A stretch of DNA of 64,000 nt from Vanrija pseudolonga (taxonomy: Eukaryota; Basidiomycota; Tremellomycetes; Trichosporonales; Trichosporonaceae): contig NC_085850.1 of NCBI RefSeq assembly GCF_020906515.1, forward strand, positions 3,410,001 through 3,474,000, given 5' to 3'. The notes beneath the pieces are model-generated. The model did no database searches, was not told the origin of the DNA, and saw only the letters and a list, made by a program, of their open reading frames with translations. Positions 46,493 through 55,831 of this stretch are shown here, piece after piece (the first letter of the stretch is position 1; every line of letters starts with the position of its first letter). The position numbers were made by a program, and so were the translations under genes.

Positions 46493-46777
46493 GTGGCGAG
46501 CCTGGTTCACCCTGAGGAAGGCTCAACAGGTGACAACATCGACAAGGTTGCCGAACGCAACTGCCTGTGCCTACACCACGCCAGCGTGGCTACTGGCGGT
46601 GATGAAATTGAGGAGGTGCGGACGATGCCTCCCCACGGGGTGGAGATTGCCGCCCGTACCAAACTCTGGAAGAGCCGGTGCCTGCGTCGACTCGGTCTTG
46701 CCGCGGTATGGGCTGGGCCTGCTGTTGTGCTGGTGGTCGGTCACCCCTTCCCCTGGTGGAAGATAGGGCGGGCTTGA
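46493..46777 (+). CDS. possible small membrane-type ORF or gene remnant (unrecognised)
   Basis: A 94-residue open frame whose composition (acidic N-terminal half, mixed polar centre, one hydrophobic segment LGLAAVWAGPAVVLVV followed by FPWWK) looks more protein-like than the surrounding frames. No family is recognised, no splice partner was found, and it could well be chance. It might be the tail of a decayed membrane transporter. Confidence 0.2.
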   Translation: MASLVHPEEGSTGDNIDKVAERNCLCLHHASVATGGDEIEEVRTMPPHGVEIAARTKLWKSRCLRRLGLAAVWAGPAVVLVVGHPFPWWKIGRA

Positions 46778-49234
46778 TAACGGGTTCTATGGCGCTGGCC
46801 GTTCACCACACACGGTCGGCAGGTACCCTCGGTGTTGTACGACGGGGGCGAACGGCGTTGCCACCCACTCCTATCGGGACACGCCGAGGCTTTATACCCC
46901 TCGAATGGCATGTTCTGGCATCCCCACACGAGCAAGATATGCGTCGCCGCCTCGGTGCAGCTCGCAGCAGCTGAGTAATGGCGAGGCGAGACGGATGCCT
47001 GGCTGGAGGGTATGCATCGAAGGTGCGCGCGTCGCATGCAGGGGCGGCGATCACCGTGCGTCATAGCATCAGCATCGGCGATCACACCCCGCTGGGTGGG
47101 TGGTGGTCGCCGCCGCTAGCGCCGTTTCCCGGGCCGGGCGGGGGGAGAACGAAAACACTGGAGGGTTCCGGGAACCACGATTTCGGTGGCACATTCCGCA
47201 ATGGGGCCCGGCTGCCGTCTCGTGCTAGGTCATCCGTTTTTTGCGGGCCGGGGGGCGGGGGGAGCTCTGAAATTATCAAAAGTTGGTTGTTGTGGTAGTA
47301 GTGGTCGGTGTGGTATCGAGTGAGGTGGTGATGCGTGCTGTTTCAACGGTGACGGCGAACGAATGTGGGGTGCGTGCCGGGACGGAGGATGCGGGAAGAA
47401 CTGCCAAGCGTCAGTACTTGTACGTACGTATTGGGCCTGCCTCGCTTATCACCCAGAGCAGAGGCTGCCCACACTCACAATCTTGGCGGCGAAAGTTGTC
47501 CGAGGGGCCATCTTGTGCACTCTGACCACCCAATGCTGGCTTTATGTTGTCGATCCTCGGCGGTGACGCCGAGCATGACAAAGGGCAGGCTCGGCCAGGG
47601 CGGCGTGGTCACATTGTCGTGGCTTATGAGTAATCCCTCCCAGTCGTATACCCTCATAGCATTCCTGACAACCCACTCTCCACCCATCGATAATTTTCTG
47701 CGACGATCATGATCGCCATGCATGTATCGGTCCACCGACGTAGTCGGGAGTACGGAGGATCGGCGGCCTGGCCTCGGCAACGGCTGCTGCAGCCGGCCGC
47801 CGGCGGTGTCTTGGGCGTCCAGCCGGCTGTTGCCCCCCCTCCCCCTCCCCCGCGCCCACCCACCCCCGCCGGGACATTGCCGCGCCATCATCGACACGGT
47901 TCTCTGCACTTGCCGCACGTAACCGTCCATCACCTTTGATGACCGACTGCATCATCCACCCTCTACCGTGTCCCGGTACATGCCGTCTACACCCGGTGCG
48001 GTCTCTAGCTATCGGCGCGGCGCGTCACTGTGCACGTCATGCTGTTACATACTTCCCATACAAGGCCTCGGCGCCGAACGACGTCTCTTCGAGGCGGTAG
48101 ATACATACGGTGTTAGAGCCGCGCTTCACAGGGGTTCAAATGTCGACATCTAGTCCGCGGCCCAAGGAGGATCCCCATGTCCATAGGTGTTCGGTTGCTT
48201 TGCCGCTCATTCGAGGTCAGTGGACGTTGACAGCATGGCCGACGCGTCTGCGGTGCACAAAGCTGCGCCCCTCGACCGCGGGTGCCGCGCCCCACCTTGG
48301 ACGGCCGGCCACCCACTCCTCCGAGACAGTCCACGGCCTCAAGCTTCGTTGGTTACCACCTCTGAGCCTGAGCCTTTTGCGTATCCTCGCCAGGCCGGGG
48401 GGTGGTCGATGTTCAGTGACGAGGTGACGAAGCAGCACCGAGGTGGTGACGACGCGCCGAGGAACCGCGCGCCAGGCCCCGGACCATCGGCGCCCCGGAT
48501 CGGGCATCCACTGCCGCATCGGACTCGCAAGTCCGCTCTGTCTGTCCCCCGTTCCTCGACATGAGTGGGCGGTTCGGCGTCCGAGGCGGCATCGAATTGA
48601 CTCCGACGACGTCGGCGACACGGAGTCCTTCGGGATTTACGACATGGCGGAGAAGACCGTGGTTTCAGCTTGCGTCTGCGATGCATGATAACCAGAGTCT
48701 CCCAGAGATCAGTCAGCGGCGAGCTCCACCAGCTCCACAGGCTCGTACGCGCGGATGTCTATTGTGGGCACACGGATGTCGGCAGCAATTTTGTTGTGAC
48801 GATGAGTGATAAGATACTCTGACCAATGACGACAAGAGAAAACCGCGCACTCAATTTATGTAATTTCCGGGCGTAACCTGGCCGCACGCGCACGCGGTGC
48901 ACTACGGCGCTATGCAACCAGTTCATTGTGGAACTACTATTAACTTAATTGGCATCCCCAGTGACGACACCATCCGTGGTATGCAGATCGCTCTGGTAGG
49001 CAAAAGGGCCTGGCACCCACCGCGTCAATGGAAAGAGAGTTTGTGACCACGGACCGGCCCGGAGGGCGGCCGCCGCCGCCCGCCTTCCGCAGCCGTTAGC
49101 GTGCTTTGTTTTGTTTGCCTGGCAACCACCTCGACCTCGGCCGAATACATTCCTTCAGAGGCCATTACAATTGACCCGTCGAGTAGCAACTACAATTTGT
49201 CCGACTCCTCAAACCCCTTGCGCCCTCGTACAAC

Positions 49235-51037
49235 CTAGACCTTCTCGGTGACGTTCTTCTCGTCGTAGGCGACCGACTCGCGACGGACGTGGCCACGACC
49301 GTGGACCAGGTCCTGGGTCTCGGTGACGCCTGCTCCCTCCTGCGTGGCCGTCTTGGCCTGCTCAAAGTGGGATCCGTCGGCCTCGGGGCCAAGGAGAACA
49401 CAGGAGATGAGGAAGAAGAGGACGATGCCGACGAGCATGGCCTGGACAGTGGCGTAGTCGGGGACCACCTTGCCGTTGGGGAGTGTCGTCTTGAGCCTGT
49501 CGCCTGCGGTCGACTCGATCTGGGCAGCCGCGGAAGAGGCCATGTTGCCAAGCTGGTAGCAGATACCGGCGAAAGACGCGCGGAAGGCGGGCGGGCTGAC
49601 TTCACCAAGGTAGATGGGAACGACACCGAACGTAGCTTGCTGCGTGGTGTGAGCACTGAACCAAAATAAGGAACGTTAGACTTACCATTCCGAAGAGGAT
49701 CATGCTACCGCCGGCAGTAAGACCGACAATGTCGTGGGGGAGGATCCAGAGAGGAATGAACGCAGCGCACCAGACGCAGAAGACGATAATACACAGACGA
49801 CGGCCGAGGTACTGGCTGAGGTAGCCGGCGACGGCGCCACCAATAATCGCGAACACGTTGGTGATGATGGTAGAAATGTTGGCGGCCTTGGGAGAAATAC
49901 CCTTGGAAACCTGGAGGTATGTGGGGTAGAGATCCTGGGTGCCGTGCGAGAGGAAGTTGAAGGCGCTCATGACGACAATACCCCAGATAACACGGATCCA
50001 GTTGGCCTTGAGCATGGCAACCGTCTCCTTGAGGAAACGCTTGCCCTGTCCCTTCTGCTGGCCTTCGGCACGGGCAATCTCACGGGCCTCGCGGTACTGC
50101 TTCGACTCGGGGAGGAGCGCGCGGAAGATGGCCGAGGTGACGGAGAAGCCGGCGCCGATGAAGTAGACCGAGCGCCAGCCGTACTTGGAGGTAGGGACGA
50201 CGGTGAGGTTGATGACGGCGGCGCTGTTCGGTTAGCAAAATAATTGACCACACAAAAAATACTTACAGAAGGTAGCCAAACGAGTAACCAGGCTGGAGGA
50301 TGCCCGAGCAGAAACCACGAGCCTGGACAGGAACGTTCTCAAGCGCCGTCGCCATCGCCTGGCCCCAAACGCCGCCCATCACAATACCGAAACACGCGCG
50401 CACACCGAGGAACTGGGTGTACGTGTTGCACAGGCCTGACGCAAACTCGAACAGGGCAATGAGGAGCATGTTCACACAAAGGGTCCAGCGACGGCCATAA
50501 CGGTCGGCCAGGAGACCGAAGATCACGGCACCGACCGAACGGAACAGCAGAGTGAGGGTGATGGACGTGGTGAGGGTGTGCTTCTCGACGCCAAACTGCT
50601 TGGTCATCTCGACGAGTGTGACCGACACGGCGAAGAAGTCGTATCTGAAGGGGGTTAGCATACTGCTGGACAGCCATGGCCAATGAGGACGGCGACTGAA
50701 TGCAGTGGCTGGCGCCACCAACCACGAACAGCCCACTACCAGCCCGCCACACCGACTCGACTTACCCATCACAAGTCCACGCCCACCAACCACAGAGGAA
50801 GTACATCCAGTCCATGGCCTTCATGCGGGCGAACAGCCTGAAGGGGTTGTAGATGACCTCGTCGTCTGTCGTGCCGGCCTTCCACGTGGGGATCATGGCG
50901 CGCGCAAACGACCTGTCGCCACGGTTGGCGTGCCAGCCTGCCAACTGGCCCCGGACCGAGGCGGGCGGGTACTCATGGTGCCCCTCTGTCGCCTGCACGA
51001 TCTCGAGCTGTGGAGGCTCCTTTGTCTCTGTTGTCAT
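49235..51037 (-). CDS. JEN1: Jen1-type monocarboxylate/H+ symporter (SHS family)
   Basis: Four exons on the minus strand: 51037-50766, 50644-50267, 50223-49686, 49639-49235, for 530 residues. About twelve hydrophobic segments are predicted. The segment NFLSHGTQDLYPT fits the Jen1 family signature NxxS/THxS/TQDxxxT, and RYGRR and LGRR loops are typical of MFS porters. Jen1 proteins import lactate, pyruvate, acetate or dicarboxylates with protons across the plasma membrane, usually on non-fermentable carbon. The cytoplasmic C-terminus is charged and contains His/Glu-rich sequence. The first intron is 121 nt, the others 43-46 nt. Basidiomycetes may have several paralogues, so substrate preference is not fixed by the sequence. 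The gene is divergent from the M20 amidase. Confidence 0.92.
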
Positions 51038-52183
51038 TGCGAGTGATTTGGGGGGCAAGATGATGTACGCCTCGAAGAACGTCGCCACGGGGCCCTTTAT
51101 GGTCTGTTGATGTGGCTCTTGCCGCCGATTCCGCCCATTTCGCGGTGGGCAGACGCCGTGGCTAGTGTATGTGCAATGCACAGACAATTAACCGAGACGG
51201 TTGGGCCGAGTCATTGGCTTCGTGCTCCACGCAGGGGGTTGGAATGCCTGCGCACGAGCTGGTGCGGGGCCGATCCTAGGGCCGAGCGAGCCGACGATAA
51301 GGTACGGCGCCGACCACCGTTCTGTCCTCGCGCCTCAACCTCGGTGCACCCCGTCTCTTGCCCTGGCTGCCACCCTCAAACAACCCCCACTATACACCCC
51401 CACCTGCATGCCAAGCGATTCCGACGCTATTCCGAGCCCCCAAGCCTACAGGTGGTCAACCTCGTTAATCTCGCCCTGGCGAATCACGACAAGCACAGGC
51501 GACATCCGGGGACGGATGAGCAGGCCGGCAGACGCGGGGTCGTCCTATGGGAGGACCGGTGTCGCGACCGAGAGTGGACGAGGTGGACGCCGACGTGAGG
51601 GAGCTCCGCAGTGCAAAAGATGCAGCGAAGAATTTCCATTTCCTCTGCCGCCATTTCCCATCCTTCGAGGTGGGGATTCCCGATGCCGAAGCCCGCAGCA
51701 GCTGATCTACATCCTGCTGAGGTGCTGAGGTTGCTCGACGACGGTGCTGCGCAAAAAAGTCGGCATCCCGGTCGGCCGTATCGGTGAAGTCGGTGAAGGC
51801 CGCCTGGAGTCACGAGGTCAAGTGAGGGCGCTTAGACGGCGCTTAATGGGAGTTTAGCCACCGTGGCCGTCGAGCCGCGGTGACTCCTCCGCGGCTGATA
51901 GAGACGATGATGTGGGGCAATGGATGCTCGACGGAGTGCACAGAGGCGGCTCCGCACTCGACACCGACAGCCGCTCTCATCGCGGCAAACCTCGTCGAGC
52001 CCCGTGGAGAGAGATAGCGGCTGAGCTCCCCATTCGTGCCATCATGATCACCTTGTTGCCGACCGTGGGGTATGGGCGGCTCTTACACGATACCCGCGAC
52101 AAGAGGAGGGCGGCTGTCGCGAGCACGCATGGCATATAACCCAGGCAGGCGGGAAAGCCTGCTCACCCAACACCCACATCACA
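51038..52183. promoter_or_regulatory. divergent promoter region, Jen1-like / M20 amidase
   Basis: This 1.1-kb region separates two start codons on opposite strands. Frames in it have no coding character. It is longer than the other divergent promoters in the window, which fits regulated rather than housekeeping genes. Confidence 0.4.
52135..52139 (+). promoter_or_regulatory. TATA-like element of the M20 amidase gene
   Basis: TATAA lies 45 bp before the start codon at 52184. Confidence 0.4.
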
Positions 52184-53583
52184 ATGGTAGCCGTCAACAG
52201 CACATACCGCCCGCGCGACCTCACGATCAACGGCCAGCGGCTGAACGACACGCTGCACCAGACGTGCGAGTTTGGCGCCGCGCACCCCTGGGGCCCGAAG
52301 GCGACCGAGACGGGCATGGCGCGGCTGGCGCTCACGGACAGCGACAAGGCCGTGCGCGACTGGTATGTCGCCGAGATGAAGTCGCTCGGGTGCGAGGTCA
52401 AGGTCGACACGATGGGCAACATCTGCGCCATCCGCGCGGGCGAGAACGACGGCCCGCCCACCGCGATGGGCAGCCACCTCGATACCCAGCCCACGGGCGG
52501 GCGCTACGACGGTATCCTGGGCGTCATGGCCGCCGTGGAGGCCATGCGCACCCTGCACGAGTCGGGCAGGAAGACAAAGTACCCCGTCGCTGCGATCGAC
52601 TGGACCAACGAGGAGGGCGGTGAGTGGCGGCCGATGTGGTGACGGCGGCTGACGATGGCAGCACGCTTCCCCAAGTCGATGCAGGCTTCGAGCGTCTGGG
52701 CGGGCGACATCACGCTCGAGGACGCGCACGCGCTCGCCGACGTGACTGACGACAAGGTGACTACGCTGTCCGAGCTCCAGAGGATCGGATACGCCGGAGA
52801 CGTGCCGTGCTCGTGGGAGGCGAACCCGCTCGGCGCGCACTTCGAGATCCACATTGGTGAGCGGAGGCACACCCGCACGCTTTAGCCTGTCGCTGACAAC
52901 TGCCAGAACAGGGCCCGGTGCTCGAGAACGCAGGCCAGCGTGTCGGTATCGTGCGCGGCGGGCAGGCGTACAAGTGGTTCGAGATCACGATCCGCGGGCG
53001 CGACTCGCACGCGGGCACGACGCCGATGGACTGCCGCGCGGACCCGATGCTGACCGCTGCGCACTTCATCGTGACCGCGAGCAGCATTGCGCGGGCGCAC
53101 GGCGGGCTGTGCACGAACGGCATCTTCACCGCCAAGCCGGGCTCGGTGAACACGATCCCGAACGAGGTCCGCTTCTCCCTGGATATCCGGCACGTCGAGG
53201 ACGCGCAGCTCGCCGCTATCGAGGCTGAGATCCGCGCGCAGACGGCACAGATCACCAAGACGGGGTACAAGGTCGAGTGTGCCATCGAGTGGAAGCCGCT
53301 CTACGCCAACCCCGCGATCGTGTTCCACCCCGACTGTGTGGCCGCTGTGCGGGCCGCTGCGCTCGGCAACGTCGCCGAGAAGGACACGCGCGAGATCATC
53401 TCCGGCGCGGGGCACGACTCGTGCTGCACCTCCAAGCGTGTGCCGACCGGCATGATCTTCATCCCGAGCAAGGACGGGCTCAGCCACAACCCCGAGGAGT
53501 ACTCCACGCCCGAGGACTGTGCCCTCGGCGCGCAGGTGCTTCTCGATGCCGTGCTGCTGTACGACTCGCAGCGTACGGCATGA
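52184..53583 (+). CDS. M20-family N-carbamoyl-beta-alanine / N-carbamoyl-L-amino acid amidohydrolase
   Basis: Three exons, 52184-52619, 52662-52856, 52907-53583, encode 435 residues. The di-metal site of the hydantoinase/carbamoylase group of M20 is seen: GSHLDT with His 98 and Asp 100, GGRYDG, the Glu pair in DWTNEEGG (143/144), and the HIEQGPVLE segment restored by splicing. The dimerisation domain contains GRDSHAGTTPM and the end has the SGAGHDS motif with the last metal His. The enzyme removes the carbamoyl group from N-carbamoyl amino acids, releasing ammonia and carbon dioxide; the fungal relative Pyd3 acts in uracil breakdown. The substrate (beta-ureidopropionate, ureidoglycolate-type or L-carbamoyl amino acids) is not settled. 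No targeting signal is evident. Confidence 0.92.
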
Positions 53584-53919
53584 GCGGCGTAGTGAGGCGG
53601 TGAGGCAGTAGAGAGAAACGACACGACCCAGGCATTCGAGGTGGCTATTGTAGGTTAGAGGCGTTGGCATATGCGGCCGGTGTCGAGCAGCAATGTATCG
53701 TATTGCATCAGGCATTGCCGTGTGACATCGTCTGCACGGCGTTGTACCGAGTGAGCAGCACCACACACAGGGTCAAGGGCAGGGAGCCTTCCAATATCAG
53801 TCCCTCTATGGGCATCTGTCATCCACAAACTGGCTGTGTCGTCTGCAACATTGCAGATTCTCGTCAGCCAAGCGAGATGGGCGCGAGCTTATATATATGC
53901 GACTGACTCCAAGAACATC
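53584..53919. other. short intergenic region before tRNA-Arg
   Basis: A 336-bp region with no coding signal. The last 30 bp, just before the tRNA, are AT-rich (TTATATATATG). Confidence 0.4.
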
Positions 53920-54005
53920 GGTCGCGTGGCCCAATGGCAAGGCGTATGACTACGATTAAGACGGTTGTAATCATGAGATTGCGGGTTCGATCCCCGTCGT
54001 GGCCT
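53920..54005 (+). tRNA. tRNA-Arg (anticodon ACG) with a short intron
   Basis: The cloverleaf can be drawn by hand: acceptor GGTCGCG pairs with CGTGGCC (two G-U type pairs), D-arm GCC/GGC, anticodon arm TATGA/TCATG, variable loop AGATT, and T-arm GCGGG-TTCGATC-CCCGT. The anticodon loop gives ACG after removal of a 14-nt intron that starts one base behind the anticodon. ACG reads CGN Arg codons after editing to inosine. The gene is followed by a T-run for polymerase III termination. Confidence 0.93.
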
Positions 54006-54023
54006 AATTGAAGGTGACTTCAA

Positions 54024-54028
54024 TTTTT
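54024..54028 (+). terminator. RNA polymerase III terminator of tRNA-Arg
   Basis: TTTTT lies 18 bp behind the tRNA, followed by TCTCTTTT. Confidence 0.75.
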
Positions 54029-54179
54029 CTCTTTTGGGTTTGGTGTAAGAGTTGATTGAAGATCGACGATCTCCCATCGTTGAAGATTGGCGACCTCTCC
54101 CCATGCAACGTCACAATCGCCCCAATTGCAACCAGAGTCCCAATGCGAGTGATATGCACAACTACCCTACAAACCCTGT

Positions 54180-55413
54180 CTATCCCTCGACCTTCCAGAG
54201 CGCCGCGCGACCCCTCTTCGGCTTTCGAGTAATGTGAACCGCCATGCCGTCACCTTCAGACTTGAGGGCCAGGACAACAGTCTCCTCATACTGAGCCTGG
54301 GGAGGTCCCCTGGCAGTAGCCGCAGCGTTGGCCTTCTTGCGCTGCGCAATCGCTCTCTTGGCGAACGAGAAGCGGTCCTGCATGAAGGGAATGGGCAGCT
54401 CTGGTGCCTCGACGCAGTGCTTGAAGAGGTCGAACGGGAGGGACACATAAGCCGCCAGAAGACGCGCATCGGTCGCGAGGGAGCCCTCGCCACCGCTCGC
54501 GTGCAGCTGGGCAGGCAGGGTGCGGATTAAGAAGGTGAGGACGTCGGAGCGCAGGCGGGCCGACCACTCGCCGTACGGTGCAGTCGCCGGGTCGGCCCAC
54601 ACACCGCTCGAGGGCGCGGGTGCCGGGGCGCCAACAGAGCCGAACGCGAAGCCGTTGGCTACTGGCCTCCGCGATCCGGCATCGAGCCAGTGGACGTAGT
54701 CGATCACGTTGGTTGCCGAGATTGACTCTGAGGCCACCGAGTAGGCGTGCTGAACGAGCTCAGGCATACCGCCGAAGAGGTACGCTGCGGCGAGCACCGA
54801 GCGGGCGTTCTCGGGCGTCACGATGTGGAGAGATGGATCTAGAGGGTGTTAGCACCAGCCGCAACTGACGAGACCGCAACTGCTCACGGTAGAGGTGCTG
54901 AATGGCAATGTAGGCGGCCTGAGTGGGTTAGTGACCGCTTCGAGTTTCAAAAACCCACCTCCTCCGTAATGTTTTCGTCTGTAAACGACAGCTGGATCGT
55001 GCTCCCTGGCATTGAGTTGTTCATCAGGTGCGCGAGGTAGGGGCTACGCGAGAGGATGACTGGGGGGTAAGGTCAGTGCGTGTTCCGAGTCGCGTGCTCC
55101 GACGCAACGTACGCCTGTGAAGCTTGAGCGAGCCGCTGAAGAAGACGACCTGGATGTCGGCCCACTGCTGGTGACAGAAGCCGTTATTGAAGATGTGCCC
55201 CGCGATCTCTGACGCGAACGCCGCGGCGGCTTCTGTGCTGAGGGCGATCGTCAGCACTCGGGCTAGAACAATAACGACGGCAACTTACGCGTTATCCTTG
55301 GGGCTCTCGGCATCGCCATTGACGGTAGGCGGCTGCGAGATGGGAGCCGATGCAGGGGCACTGGGACCAGCCGAGAGCGAGGGAGCGGTGGAGGTAGCGG
55401 TTGGAGCGGCCAT
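54180..55413 (-). CDS. BTB/POZ-domain protein
   Basis: Five exons on the minus strand: 55413-55289, 55237-55113, 55059-54959, 54918-54888, 54838-54180, giving 346 residues. A Ser/Pro/Ala-rich N-terminus (about 40 residues) precedes a BTB domain at about 55-160. There the ADIQVVF strand, the LKLHRLILSRSPYLAHLM helix and strand, and the following AAYIAIQHLY and ARSVLAAAYLFGG segments are recognisable. The remainder is helical without a Kelch or MATH partner. The Lys/Arg-rich C-terminus might bind nucleic acid or target the nucleus. BTB domains form dimers and often recruit Cul3 ligases; the role here is unknown. The fourth exon is only 31 nt. It is divergent from YSH1. Confidence 0.82.
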
Positions 55414-55831
55414 GTTGTGACGGCGAGAAAAGTCGGAACGTGTGAGGGCGTGAGAAGGAAGGGTCGATAGATGTGGATGCGAAGAGACTGTGCAGGGTAT
55501 CCTTGTGCGTATGAGGGTGAGGGTGAGGTTCTTGTCGAACTTTTGAGTGCCGCGATGAAGGCCACAATGCAAGAGAAGGGAGTGTCAAGAGGAACAATGC
55601 AAAGTGGGGGACAGTGAGAGTGAAGTCGAGATGGAGAGTGGACAAGTGACGATTGTCGAAATGTTGCCGCCGCCGTCGCCGCTGCCCCGTTTCAGTTTCT
55701 CCTTGTCTTCCTCCACTTTTGCTCTTCCTTCCATCCCTTCGTCACTCATCTCGTCACTGACATCCTCCCCCGCGACCCATGGGCACTTGGTAGACACTCC
55801 GACACGCTCTACCTTCTCAACCCAGCAAAGG
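55414..55831. promoter_or_regulatory. divergent promoter region, BTB gene / YSH1
   Basis: A 418-bp space between opposite start codons. The YSH1-proximal half is pyrimidine-rich (TTTCTCC, CTTCC), as is usual for a fungal transcription start region. Confidence 0.45.

Larger units (their letters stand above)
36389..49234. other. 12.8-kb gene-poor region
   Basis: No model with domain support was found between the bZIP and Jen1-like genes. 36.4-40.5 kb is low-complexity, CG-palindrome-rich sequence. 41-44.6 kb has long open frames on both strands simultaneously, in keeping with high GC and not with a recognisable protein, and contains a degenerate repeat (listed separately). 44.7-48.8 kb is less GC-rich and has scattered frames of 90-340 residues that I cannot assign. 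Lineage-specific genes, decayed genes or regulatory DNA all remain possible. Confidence 0.4.

Noticed and set aside
47095-47275. Two similar GGGCCGGGCGGGGGGA tracts about 130 bp apart, first thought to be terminal repeats of an element
   Set aside because: They are direct, imperfect G-runs without target-site duplication or any internal gene.
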